Assembly (NCBI GenBank): GCA_018819165.1
Contig: JAHJQP010000189.1
Span: forward strand, 1-36,724
Reading direction: 5' to 3'
DNA: 36,724 nt
DNA from: Pseudomonadota bacterium
GTDB lineage: Bacteria > Desulfobacterota > Syntrophia > Syntrophales > UBA5619
The translations under genes and the position numbers were made by a program. Shown piece after piece: positions 26,505 through 36,200 of this stretch. Under the pieces are notes generated by a model. It ran no database searches and was not told the DNA's origin. It worked only from the letters and a program-made list of their open reading frames with translations. How positions within the stretch are numbered: the first letter of the stretch is position 1; every line of letters starts with the position of its first letter.

Positions 26505-27293
26505 ATGGGGACCTTCAGGATCGCGACCTACAACGTCAATTCCATCCGGAGCCGCATCCACATCATCATCCCTTGGCTCGCCGAAAATCGGCCCGACGTG
26601 TTGTGCTTGCAGGAAACGAAGGTAGCGGACGGTCAGTTTCCCGCCAGTGTGTTTGCCGAGGCGGGCTATCAGGTGATTTTCCGGGGGGCAAAGCAGTACA
26701 ACGGCGTGGCTCTGATCTCCCGGGAGGAACCGCAGGAGGTCCACTACGGCCTTCCCGATGGCGGCCCGGCCGATGAAGACCGCCTGATCGCAGCCGTTTT
26801 TTCGGGAATCCCCGTCGTCAACACCTACGTCCCCCAGGGACGGGAACGGGAAACCGCCCCTTTCGCCTACAAGCTCGCCTGGTACGACCGTCTCCGGAAT
26901 TTCCTGGCAGGAACCTGGTCCCCCGCCGCCCCGCTCATCTGGTGCGGCGACCTCAACGTCGCACCGGAGCCGATCGATGTCCACGACCCCAAGCGACTCC
27001 TCGGCCATGTCTGCTTTACACCGGAGGTCTGGGAGGCTTACGCCTCTGTCCGGTCGTGGGGCCTTGTGGACGTCTTCCGGAAACACCATCCGGATGAGAC
27101 AGGCCGTTACACCTTCTTCGATTATCGGGTCCCAGGGGCGGTTAAGCGGGGCCTTGGCTGGCGGATCGATCATATCCTCGCCACGCCGCCGCTGGCCGCA
27201 AGATCGATCCGCTGCGACATCGACATAAATCCGCGGCTGGCCGAAAAACCGTCGGATCATACCGTCCTCTTCGCAGAATTTGCGACCGCTTAG
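26505..27293 (+). CDS. xth: Exodeoxyribonuclease III / AP endonuclease (Xth)
   Basis: The enzyme cuts DNA at abasic sites and removes 3' blocks and 3' nucleotides in base-excision repair. The 262-residue length is usual. Catalytic blocks of the endonuclease/exonuclease/phosphatase fold are visible: YNVNSIRSR with Asn12, LQETKV with Glu37, WCGDLNVAPEPIDVH with Asp149 and Asn151, RIDHIL, and SDHTVLF with His252 at the end. It lies 13 bp after the Cys-tailed protein gene and 9 bp before the DUF484 gene, so the three may be one operon. Confidence 0.95.
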   Translation: MGTFRIATYNVNSIRSRIHIIIPWLAENRPDVLCLQETKVADGQFPASVFAEAGYQVIFRGAKQYNGVALISREEPQEVHYGLPDGGPADEDRLIAAVFSGIPVVNTYVPQGRERETAPFAYKLAWYDRLRNFLAGTWSPAAPLIWCGDLNVAPEPIDVHDPKRLLGHVCFTPEVWEAYASVRSWGLVDVFRKHHPDETGRYTFFDYRVPGAVKRGLGWRIDHILATPPLAARSIRCDIDINPRLAEKPSDHTVLFAEFATA

Positions 27294-27302
27294 GAAGGCC
27301 CG

Positions 27303-27848
27303 ATGAACGATCCGGACATTCTGAAGATCAATGAAGGGATCGCGCGAAAATTCAGGAAGATTGAAGAGGATCTCGCCGTCTGCCGGACGGCAGTGGAACT
27401 CTTCGAGTCGCTGCTCACGGGTATTGGAGGGGAGTTCGCAATCCCTTTCGTTTGGCTCTCCGTCATTCGCAGGCCGGAGGCGGCCGGCCTTCTGAAAGAT
27501 CTGGAAGAATCAAAGATCCTGAGGGATCGCCTGAACATCATCGACGAGGAAGCCTTCCTCGCTGTCGTACCCAAAGCAAGCCCTCCCCTCCTCGCCAATG
27601 GCGATCTCAGACCCTTCTTCCGCCTCCTGCCGGTCAATCGGAAATATTTTATCAGGTCTCTTGCCGTCTCTCCTCTCACCCTCCACGGACGGCCGATTGG
27701 CAGCCTGAACCATGGCGATGCCTCGCCGGACCGTTATCAGCCCGGCATGGATACAACCCTGCTCAGCCGTCTCGCAGGAAAGGTTTCCGAACACCTCTCC
27801 CGACTCCTCCCCCCCGAACAGGAGAGCATAGCTGGGAAAGAAGGCTGA
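27303..27848 (+). CDS. DUF484 family (GAF-like) protein
   Basis: The 181-residue protein matches the DUF484 pattern: a short helical N-terminus (EGIARKFRKIEEDLAVCRTA) followed by a GAF-like domain. The domain ends with the characteristic IRSLAVSPLTLHGRPIGSLN and then the RYQPGMDTTLLSRLAGKVSE block. Function is unknown; GAF-like folds usually bind small ligands. In gammaproteobacteria DUF484 genes lie near xerC; here the neighbour is xth, 9 bp upstream, which hints at a DNA-related role without proving it. A 40-bp gap separates it from the helicase gene. Confidence 0.82.
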   Translation: MNDPDILKINEGIARKFRKIEEDLAVCRTAVELFESLLTGIGGEFAIPFVWLSVIRRPEAAGLLKDLEESKILRDRLNIIDEEAFLAVVPKASPPLLANGDLRPFFRLLPVNRKYFIRSLAVSPLTLHGRPIGSLNHGDASPDRYQPGMDTTLLSRLAGKVSEHLSRLLPPEQESIAGKEG

Positions 27849-27888
27849 GTTTTTTCAGACTTTCCGGCCTTTACGCCGCCGCGGTTCC

Positions 27889-30015
27889 ATGATAAGCACA
27901 CCCATGACCCGTAAATCATCTCCCGGCAAGAAACCAACCAGAACAACCGGAATGCGGCGACAGAGAGGCCCTGCGGGAAAATCTCCCCAGGGCAGACGGA
28001 GCAGCCCCCTGCGCCGGATGAGACCGGAGGCGGAACCGGCATTGAAACCGGTCTTCGCGAAGATCGGCAAACCCGTGGCCGCGAAGTTCCGGCCGGACCC
28101 CTTTCAGCTCGCCTCTCTCGAGGCAATCCGCGATGCCGACTGCCTCGTCATGGCGCCGACCGGTTCGGGAAAAACCTGGATCGCCGAAGAGGCCATACGG
28201 TCCGTCTTCCAGAAGGGAGGCCGCTGCTGGTACGCCTCCCCCCTCAAGGCCCTGACCAATGCCAAATGGGTCGAATTCGGCAATCATTTCGATCCGGCCA
28301 ACGTCGGCATCGTCACCGGCGATACGAAGGAAAACACCGACGCCCCCATCATCGTCGGAACCACCGAAATCCTCCGGAATCAGCTCTACGACGCCATGCA
28401 CAGCGGGGAAAACCTGAACTGCGATCTGGTCATCCTCGACGAGGCCCACTTTCTCGGGGATCTTGACCGCGGCGTCGTCTGGGAAGAGATCATGATCTAC
28501 CTTCCCGTCCGGATCAACCTCCTGCTGCTGTCGGCGACCATCGGCAACGGAGAGGAGATCGCCGCCTGGCTCTCATCCATCCGTGGCAAACCGTGCCGTG
28601 TCATCCGGGAGGAGAAGCGGCCCGTCCCGCTCTACCCTCTCTTTCTCCATCCGTCGGGCCGTCTCATGCCCCTTATGGAAATTAACCGCCTCTTCGGAAA
28701 GGTAGACGATTTCATCGGCCGGCGGTCTCAAGGCCGTCCGGAGCGGGGCATTCCCCCGTTCGGAGAGATGATCAACGTCCTGGAAAAATTTCACCTCCTG
28801 CCGGCGATCTTTTTCCTCAAATCCCGTTCCGAATGCGACGCGGCCCTCGGAACTTGCCCGCCGCCGGAAGGCGGAAAGGCGGATGAGGAATTCCTGACCG
28901 AACTGGAGGCGCTTCTGGACCGTTTTCCCTACCTCCGGAACCACCGGCAGCTCCATGACCTCCGGACGGCCCGCGTGGCGGCCCATCACGGCGGACAGCT
29001 TCCCGCCTGGAAATTCCTGGTGGAGACGCTGATGAAAAAAGGACAACTCCAGGCGATCTTTGCCACCTCCACCGTCGCCGCGGGGGTCAACTTCCCCGCC
29101 CGGACGATCGTCCTGATGAATTCGGACCTTTTCAACGGTCATGAATTCTCTCCTCTCAGCGGCACGGAATTCCACCAGATGACGGGAAGAGCGGGCCGGC
29201 GGGGGCAGGACCGGGTAGGCTTCATGCTCGTCGTGCCCGGACGTTTCATGGACCTCATCCACATCCGGAAACTCCTCTTTCGGAAACCGGAGGCAATCAT
29301 GAGCCGGATCCGGAGCGACTTCTCGATGATCCTGAATCTCCTCCTTTCCCAGACGCCGGAGGACATCCGGGAGATCTTTGCGAATTCGCTGGCAAGCTAC
29401 CAGCGGCGCCTCGGGACGGCCCGGGGGCAGTCCGCCGGAGAACAGGCCGATCTCTGGACCGATTTTCAGCGGCACCTCCGCTTCCTTCGGGAGGAGGGGT
29501 TTGTGGATGGGAACAGCCGCCTGACGGAAAATGGGATCTGGGCCTCCAAGCTACGCCTGGACCAGCCCCTCCTTGTCGCCGAGTCTCTCCGGAAAGGCAT
29601 CCTGCCCCGGGGTGATGAAAGGCTTCTGGCGGCCGTCATCGCTCCCTTCGTCTATGACGGGGATCAGGATTTGACCGTGATCCGAAAGGATCTCTCCCGC
29701 CACCTGACCCGCGCCTACGACCGGGTGGTAAAAACCCTTGCGGACCTTGCGGAGCGGCTGAAAGCGGGCGGCTTTCCGGTCGCCCCTCTCTACCTCTGGC
29801 CGGCGGCGGTGATCTACGAATGGGCTACGGGCGGCGACTGGAACCGGATCATCCGGAAGGCGGGAATCGCCGACGGAGATATGGCCATGCTGATCATGAG
29901 GACCGCCGACAACCTCCGGCAGATCGCCTCCCTGAAGGAGACCCATCCCGAAATGGCCGTGCTGGCCTGGAAGGCCCGCGAAGCTATCCTGCGCGAACCG
30001 GTTGTTTTTGCATGA
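27889..30015 (+). CDS. Ski2-like DEAH-box superfamily 2 helicase
   Basis: The 708-residue protein is an ATP-dependent nucleic acid helicase of the Ski2/Hel308/Mtr4-like branch. A basic, probably disordered tail (1-50) precedes the Q-like region FRPDPFQLASLEAI, motif I APTGSGKT (89-96), motif II DEAH (184-187) and motif III SAT (215-217). Motif V is in the ATSTVAAGVNFPART block and motif VI is QMTGRAGRRGQD. The C-terminal third is helical and may hold a winged-helix and ratchet region. Bacterial members are poorly known; RNA processing or DNA repair are both possible. It ends 30 bp before the tRNA-Glu promoter. An ATG at 27904 is an alternative start. Confidence 0.88.
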   Translation: MISTPMTRKSSPGKKPTRTTGMRRQRGPAGKSPQGRRSSPLRRMRPEAEPALKPVFAKIGKPVAAKFRPDPFQLASLEAIRDADCLVMAPTGSGKTWIAEEAIRSVFQKGGRCWYASPLKALTNAKWVEFGNHFDPANVGIVTGDTKENTDAPIIVGTTEILRNQLYDAMHSGENLNCDLVILDEAHFLGDLDRGVVWEEIMIYLPVRINLLLLSATIGNGEEIAAWLSSIRGKPCRVIREEKRPVPLYPLFLHPSGRLMPLMEINRLFGKVDDFIGRRSQGRPERGIPPFGEMINVLEKFHLLPAIFFLKSRSECDAALGTCPPPEGGKADEEFLTELEALLDRFPYLRNHRQLHDLRTARVAAHHGGQLPAWKFLVETLMKKGQLQAIFATSTVAAGVNFPARTIVLMNSDLFNGHEFSPLSGTEFHQMTGRAGRRGQDRVGFMLVVPGRFMDLIHIRKLLFRKPEAIMSRIRSDFSMILNLLLSQTPEDIREIFANSLASYQRRLGTARGQSAGEQADLWTDFQRHLRFLREEGFVDGNSRLTENGIWASKLRLDQPLLVAESLRKGILPRGDERLLAAVIAPFVYDGDQDLTVIRKDLSRHLTRAYDRVVKTLADLAERLKAGGFPVAPLYLWPAAVIYEWATGGDWNRIIRKAGIADGDMAMLIMRTADNLRQIASLKETHPEMAVLAWKAREAILREPVVFA

Positions 30016-30044
30016 TCATGCCTTAGTTCGTCTCCAATTGTTGC

Positions 30045-30073
30045 TTGACATCGATACGGTCGCATTATATAAG
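30045..30073 (+). promoter_or_regulatory. Promoter of tRNA-Glu
   Basis: A perfect -35 TTGACA (30045-30050), a 17-base spacer and TATAAG (30068-30073, five of six matches) form a strong sigma70 promoter. It lies 64 bp before the mature 5' end of the tRNA. Confidence 0.85.
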
Positions 30074-30136
30074 GCTCGTCTTTCAGGAAATGCCAAGGGT
30101 ATCGGATGTTGGTCTTATAAAACTGGGTTCAGGAAC

Positions 30137-30212
30137 GTCCCCATCGTCTAGTGGCCTAGGACACCGGCCTTTCACGCCGGTAACCGGGGTTCGACTCCCC
30201 GTGGGGACGCCA
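30137..30212 (+). tRNA. tRNA-Glu (anticodon TTC)
   Basis: The 76-base gene folds as a full cloverleaf. The acceptor arm pairs GTCCCCA with TGGGGAC, the anticodon stem pairs CCGGC with GCCGG around the loop CTTTCAC (anticodon TTC at 30171-30173), and the T arm contains GGTTCGACTCC. G is the discriminator base and the 3' CCA is encoded. It has its own promoter and a terminator just downstream. Its 3' end faces the methylase/ATPase region, the usual orientation for an island inserted at a tRNA gene. Confidence 0.98.
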
Positions 30213-30225
30213 TAAATAAAAACAA

Positions 30226-30256
30226 GGGGTTACAGTGATAAAGTAACCTCTTTTTT
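30226..30256 (+). terminator. Intrinsic terminator of tRNA-Glu
   Basis: GGGGTTAC (30226-30233) pairs with GTAACCTC (30243-30250) around a nine-base loop, with one G-T pair, and six T follow directly. It begins 14 bases after the tRNA CCA end. Confidence 0.88.
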
Positions 30257-30273
30257 ATTTGTTTTTCCAGCCG

Positions 30274-30295
30274 TCCCCAACACTATCCCCAACAC
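30274..30295. repeat. Tandem direct repeat TCCCCAACAC next to tRNA-Glu
   Basis: TCCCCAACAC occurs twice, at 30274-30283 and 30286-30295, two bases apart. The first copy is part of CGTCCCCA (30272-30279), the same octamer that begins the tRNA at 30136-30143. Short direct repeats near a tRNA 3' end can be arm-type sites of a tyrosine recombinase, or the trace of an old attachment site. The rest of the 265-bp gap between the tRNA and the DUF499 gene shows no gene. Confidence 0.4.
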
Positions 30296-30477
30296 ACGAA
30301 GCGTAAAAAAAAAGAGACTTATCAGCACTTGCTTATTATTTCATCAATGTCGATACCATGTAAGGTAATTGTTATTTATTGGAAGTCGTGATTTGCGGCT
30401 GATGTGTTTATGTAGCACCTTTCATCCAGTAATTTGCATTTCTGATTGATCTGCCCCATCTTTGTTTCATGGTAATT

Positions 30478-33240
30478 CTAAAGCGATTCGATCCTCACAT
30501 GTTCGTCTATGCCGAGGTCCTGGAGAATCTGCTTCAGGTCTGTCTCAAAACCCTGGGCCAGGTTTTTGTCAACTATTACGGAGAATGTGATCCCAACTTT
30601 GAGATCAGTGCCACTGCGAAGTTTTGGTAGAATTTTTGTCCCGAGGCGATTCCAGATTTCAGGCGGGATATCACCGGAGATGCGGAATGTCCGCAAAGAC
30701 GGCTCCGGAGAAAGCTCAGATGTCGGTTCCGGTTCTTTATCAAGTTCCGGAGCAGATTCAGGCGGCGTCACAGCACCCGGCTCCGGCGTCGGTTCGGACA
30801 CAGACTTCAGCGCTTTAGCTTTTGTCTTGAGAAGCAGAAAGACGCCTGCTTCGAAAGAGACTTCATCATAACCTACCGGCTCCCCAAACCAGACACGATC
30901 ATAGCTTCCGTCAGGTCGGGAACCAGACACCAGACCGAAATCGCCCTTATCCACAAATTCAACGATCTTTCCCCGAAGCGTGGCATCCGGGTCGAGCAGG
31001 CGCGTCAGCGAGCCGTTCAGGAAGCTCTGACGAAGGCTGGACAAAGGCCACGCGCCGGATTCCTTCAATGCCGGCGGCCAGTTGCGCTCGATGTAACCCG
31101 CGCCTACGGATTCATTCAAAAGCGCCTGAGATTTGAGCGCCGCAATCACGCGCCCACATAGTGTCTCGCTGGCGCTGGAATGACCGGCGCCGAGATCGAT
31201 GGGCTTCAAGCCGTCTTTTTCCTTGTTGTCGGCGATAACAGCAAACCGGTAGCCGCCCCATATCTCGTCTTTTGCCGCTTCCTCAGCGCCCACCACTTTT
31301 GATTGGATATCTGCTCTTTCGGTTCGATCGAAATCACCGCCCAGTATCCCCTCGGCAAATTCCCTGTTTACGCGCTTCCAGGCAAGCATCATCTCCACCT
31401 TGTCGCGAAAATCGCGCCCGGGTTTTTTCAGGCACCAGACCAGCGACCCCGGATAGAGCCGGGGCGACTTGCCCCGCTGCCTGGTCCACTCGGCAATCTG
31501 GTCTCTCAAATTTTCCCTTCCCGTCCATTCCTCATCGGGATCGACTACTACGAGCGTAAGCCTCGGCGTATCCTGAACGGCCGCACCGTCAGCGGGAAAA
31601 AAGACGACGGGAACATTTGCCCCCCGTTCAAATTCTTTTCTGACCAGACTTTGCATGGCTGGTTTTATCTCTGTCGTCTCGTCGAGAGAGGCCCGACGAT
31701 CGTTGACGATCTTCTTCATCGTCGGCTGATAGCCGATTTTGAAACCATCCGAACCAATACGCCTGATGAAGTATGACTTATCTTCGAGAGAGAAGGCGGC
31801 ATTATCCACGGAGGTCGTGTCAATATCAGGCTCGCACAGGGCAAACCGGAGCTCCGGCAGATGAGCCACCTTATCCACCTGCCCGCCGGAGGATTCAAAT
31901 AGAATGGCCGTGCCGACGCGTCTGTGGATATGCCTAAGGGCGCCCTTTGCATCGGCATCGAGGGCGCGGGCGTGGGAATGCATCCCGGAGATATCCACAT
32001 CAAGCGCCGCCATAAGTCGGGATTCCCCGAGTTGGCCGAGTACGACGCTCCTGAATTCAGGGACGTCCAGGGGAGCTGAACCCAGGGTAATGAGAGGCTC
32101 CCGACGCGCCTCCGTAAACCCCGTTCGATAAGCCCAGGAAATCCACTGGGCCAGCATCGCCAGCGTCCCGCGTGTCTGCTGGTATTGCGGCAACGCCTGC
32201 CACTTTCGCTGAAAGACGGATAGGGTCGCCGGATGGAAGGGATAACAAGTCTCAAAGCGGCTCCGCAGGAATTCTCTTGCCTTTGCCTCTGTGGCGCTCG
32301 TATCGACGGCTGTCCATTCCGCAGGTAACTGCGCTCGCCGCTCAAAGCACCAGTCCGCATACTCCCTGGCCACGTTTTTGCGGATTTTTTCGCTACCGAC
32401 GTCGTCGAACAGACGGCGTCGAATCACCTCGCTGATTTCCGTTTCGTCATTTGCGATCAGGTCCTTGGCCACCCGGCGAACCACTTTGGTGATCCTGTCC
32501 TGCCATTGCATATCCCAATCGGTCATCTCAACCTGACTGCGGGGGAGGCTGATGACCGCCGCGCCGTGCGTAGTTCCCGTCGTGGCAACAGTTAGATTCT
32601 GCAGGAAGGCATGGAAATGATCGGCCATCGGCCTATGGCGATTGAGGAAGTTCAACACCTCGTCAAAAAGAAGCAGTACAGGGGCACCCGCCGCACGGAA
32701 CACACGGTTCAACGCTTCCGTCCCCGGCGGTGTAGACCTTGCCGCTGGTCCGAGTTCACCCACGCCTTTTTCTCCCGCGAGCTGTCGGGCAACATCGATC
32801 CAGGGCGTTTCGCGGCCTTCCTGTGGATCCCAGGCGTTGCCCACAAATACGGCTACCTTTGCGGATGGCACAGAGGCAATGCCGGCCTCCTGGAGGAGGG
32901 GAGCTACGCCGGAAAATTCCACTGCCTTAGCGCTGCTTGTAACGAGATGATAAAGCGCCGTCAGCGTGTGCGTCTTTCCTCCGCCGAATTGCGTAATCAG
33001 CGTCATAACGGGCGCGGTGTTTGCAGTCTCACCGTTCAGACGCCTCAGAATCATTCCGATATGCTCGCGTAGCGCCCTCGTAAAACAGGTGCGGGAAAAA
33101 AAATGCCTCGGCTCCCGGTAGTCTTCCGGGGCGGTCTTTGCGACGACCTGCTCAAGATGTATCGCAAACTCATCCGGGTTGAACGAACGGCCTTCCCTAA
33201 CTTCCTTTCGTGGCGTAGCCACCTTATACCAGGGCTCCAT
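30478..33240 (-). CDS. DUF499 family ATPase, defence-island type
   Basis: The 920-residue protein is a large P-loop ATPase with the DUF499 pattern. Walker A is in TQFGGGKTHT (GGGKT at 86-90), and Walker B is LLLFDEVLNFL (189-199). A long middle region follows. A proline- and glutamate-rich linker (about 800-845) then leads to a small C-terminal domain. DUF499 proteins are found in prokaryotic defence islands with DUF1156 methyltransferases and helicases; their exact action is unknown. The gene starts 52 bp after the methyltransferase stop on the same strand, with AGGAAGG before the ATG, so the two are very likely cotranscribed. Base composition is richer in A+T than in the genes left of the tRNA. 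It is full-length with no visible frameshift. Confidence 0.87.
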   Translation of the reverse strand: MEPWYKVATPRKEVREGRSFNPDEFAIHLEQVVAKTAPEDYREPRHFFSRTCFTRALREHIGMILRRLNGETANTAPVMTLITQFGGGKTHTLTALYHLVTSSAKAVEFSGVAPLLQEAGIASVPSAKVAVFVGNAWDPQEGRETPWIDVARQLAGEKGVGELGPAARSTPPGTEALNRVFRAAGAPVLLLFDEVLNFLNRHRPMADHFHAFLQNLTVATTGTTHGAAVISLPRSQVEMTDWDMQWQDRITKVVRRVAKDLIANDETEISEVIRRRLFDDVGSEKIRKNVAREYADWCFERRAQLPAEWTAVDTSATEAKAREFLRSRFETCYPFHPATLSVFQRKWQALPQYQQTRGTLAMLAQWISWAYRTGFTEARREPLITLGSAPLDVPEFRSVVLGQLGESRLMAALDVDISGMHSHARALDADAKGALRHIHRRVGTAILFESSGGQVDKVAHLPELRFALCEPDIDTTSVDNAAFSLEDKSYFIRRIGSDGFKIGYQPTMKKIVNDRRASLDETTEIKPAMQSLVRKEFERGANVPVVFFPADGAAVQDTPRLTLVVVDPDEEWTGRENLRDQIAEWTRQRGKSPRLYPGSLVWCLKKPGRDFRDKVEMMLAWKRVNREFAEGILGGDFDRTERADIQSKVVGAEEAAKDEIWGGYRFAVIADNKEKDGLKPIDLGAGHSSASETLCGRVIAALKSQALLNESVGAGYIERNWPPALKESGAWPLSSLRQSFLNGSLTRLLDPDATLRGKIVEFVDKGDFGLVSGSRPDGSYDRVWFGEPVGYDEVSFEAGVFLLLKTKAKALKSVSEPTPEPGAVTPPESAPELDKEPEPTSELSPEPSLRTFRISGDIPPEIWNRLGTKILPKLRSGTDLKVGITFSVIVDKNLAQGFETDLKQILQDLGIDEHVRIESL

Positions 33241-33292
33241 TGATCCTTCCTATCTCAGCATACTTTTTTAAAATCTTGAAATTGTTGTAACG

Positions 33293-36200
33293 TTATCGCG
33301 GCATTGCCAAAAGCATCGCATCCAGGAGGCGCTTCTCTTCACTGCCTTTTGGATACAACGCAGACAGGGCGTTTGCAAGACGCAGAAAATCAGGGCCACG
33401 ATCCTGCTCCGCCTTCAAAAGCGTCCGCAGCGCATTTGTCCGGCCATCCGATTGCAGAAGCATGGCGGCATGGACGCGATCCAAGGTCGTGGCTTCGCGT
33501 TTCGTCTGGAGCGCCTGATCAGCCACGCCAGGACCTTGCCGTGCATCCCTCCTCTTGCCGCGTCCTCTAATCCGGGGAACCGTATCCATTCCCATTTCCG
33601 GAAAAAGGGATAGTTGCGGACTACCTTCCCGGTCTCTCTCGATCCGGTCGGCAACGGCATGCGCTCCGGCAGCGCCGAACAGAATTTTCGCCCTCTCCGT
33701 CAAAGAGAGGAGTCGTACAACACCCTTCTTAGTCTCGATAATACGCCCTTCCCAGGATGGCAAAATGATTCCAAGCGGCTGGGCAAACCGGCGGACAACA
33801 TCGAAGATGAGGCTGAACCCTTTTGGTGTGCTTTTCGGAGCTGCCTCTTCATCCTCATCTTCAATCCCCTCGTCTTCTATTTCCTCACTTTTACCTTTTT
33901 TCTTTTCACTTTTGCCTTCCCCATTCCCATTGGAACTCTGCAATGTCCAAAGGAAAAGGGCCGTGAGTCGTGCATCCTCTTCAACCGCGCCGGCTGCTCC
34001 GTTACGCGCAAGGGCCTCCGCTGTACCAAGCACATGCTCTAACGCCGTACGCCCCACGATCTCCCAGACATAGGATAGGTATCCTCGTTTATGGGGTTCT
34101 TTGGCAGTTGCATCGCCGCCCAGAGGGATCTCGACCTCATCCGGATCGACGACTTTCGAATAGCGGCTGAATATCTCCAGGGCCGGTCCAATGCAGGCAA
34201 AGACCAGATCCGCCCCGCGAATGCCTTCGCCCTGTAAGCGCTCCATCCAATCTCCCACACGCCGGGGAAGCTCCTGCAACACATCCGCCCAGTCGCCGAC
34301 CGGTGCATTCTCCTGCCGGGGCCGGCAGACAAGGTGCACGCTGGTTGCAAGGGAAGCGGTATCGCGTGCATTCAGCCTGGTTGATAATTCAGTGGCAATC
34401 GGCCAGGAAGCCGTAATACACCACCCGCCTCCAATGATGCCGGAAAGAAGGGCTTCCCATCCTTCGGTTGTCTTATGAGCGAAGACTATGGATGCGCAAC
34501 CCCACGGGGAAAGGACTTTTCGTCCAACATTCGCTGCTTCGGCTATTTTTCTCTCAAAATAGACCTCATCTTTGATAGAGTCGCTTAGACGGTGTGGGCG
34601 ATCAACAACACACTCCCCCTCCTTTGGGCATAAGGACTCCGAAAACCCAACAACAGTTTGGGGGAGAGAACGCTTCAGCCAAACATAAAAGCAATCGGAT
34701 AAATGAGCATAAGGAATTGAATCGTAGTATGGCGGATCTGTAAACCAAACTTGGCAAGATTCATCAGGCAAATAATTCTGTGTTGCATCCGATTGCTGAA
34801 TCTGACCAAAATTAAGTTTCTGTGGGGAAGAGAACGCAATCAGTGTTGCATACTTATCTATCCAAGATCCGAATATATTTTCGTTTCCATATCCCGGCGT
34901 TGATTCTGCGAAATCCCAGACCATGCCGATTGCGTGTCGGCCGAACATATCGATAAGCGACTCACCTGTGGGTTTCCACCTGCAGTGGGCACTGAGCAAT
35001 ATGAGAAGTCTGTCCAATGCAAGAGAGCAAAGCCGTGAACAAGATTCTGTAGCATCGATATCACAGATAGCTTGAGCATAAGTGTGAAGGGAATATTTCT
35101 GACGTTTGGTAAAGATGTCTCCCCATGTAGTTGCCCCATACAGAGGTACGGAGACCCTTCGAATTTCATTCATAGCAATGGGCTCGTCCGGCACGGGACA
35201 GAGGCTCTTCTTGCCGCCCTGCTCCCACTCGTCGAGTATAGCCTGGAGACGCTTCTGAGCCTTCCAGACAGATTGGTAGTCGCGATCTGTGGGCAGGCGG
35301 TAGTTTCGGCCTTGCATGCCCGGATGGAGTGTCACGACGGTGAGCAATCTTGCCCCACCAGTGCGATTGCCATTTTCATCACAGATTACGTCGGCACCGC
35401 CACGTTGTTCTGAAAGTTGTGCCCGCACGCGCTCCGGCGGTAGAACAGTTCCGCAGCAAAGACATGTGGCTTTGGCTCGCGTCACCGTTCCATCAGGGAC
35501 TTCTTTTTCTGTTTTCGGCTCGAAGATTTCAAGCACGACAGATGGCGGCTTACCAATTGGTCTTTCGACCCTGTATTGTAATGCCCGCTTACGGGTCGCC
35601 TTCTTGCGTAGCCAGAAGGATCTCATCAGCGGGATTTCCGCGCCACAGTTGGGCGATTCACACCTCACGGTTCTTGCCCAGAGATAGGCGATAGGCTTTG
35701 CGCCATCAGGATCGGCTGGGTAAAATTCTGCCAGTTCTTGTTCAGCCTGCTTCTTGATTTCTGTTCCCACACGGCGCAGTTCTTCTGCCAGTTCCGGTCC
35801 GTAACGAGGGATATCTTCCAGCATGACTTTGAGGATCAAACAGGCGACGGGATTGAGGTCACTCGCAAAGGCTTCGCAGCCGATACGAAGCGCTTCCAAT
35901 GGAATCGACCCACCCCCGGCAAAGGGGTCCACCACCAGCGGCGTCTCCTCCGGGTGTGCAGCCTTAACCAAGGCACGGCTCGTTTTCAGATAGTGAGGAT
36001 CAGACGAGTGATCCCAGTTGGAAAAATCGGCAATGAAAGAAAGCAGGGTCTTGCGGAGCCCCATATTATCAGCAATCTGTTTAGTCCACTTTATGGGATG
36101 GCCGGTATGATCGAGGAGAATCCTTCGGGCATCGGTTTTGAAAGTATCGGGACAATGGCCGTCACAGGGATCGGGAAGAAGCAAAGCCATAAGCATGGCC

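Noticed and set aside
27889..30015. Ski2-like helicase as the missing helicase of the methylase/ATPase system
   Set aside because: It lies on the other side of the tRNA, on the opposite strand, with the composition of the core genome and close to xth and DUF484 genes, so it is not part of that cluster on present evidence.
30213..30477. Integrase remnant on the minus strand next to the tRNA
   Set aside because: A short frame reads VLGIVLGT towards the tRNA, but no catalytic motif of a tyrosine recombinase and no start codon support a gene.
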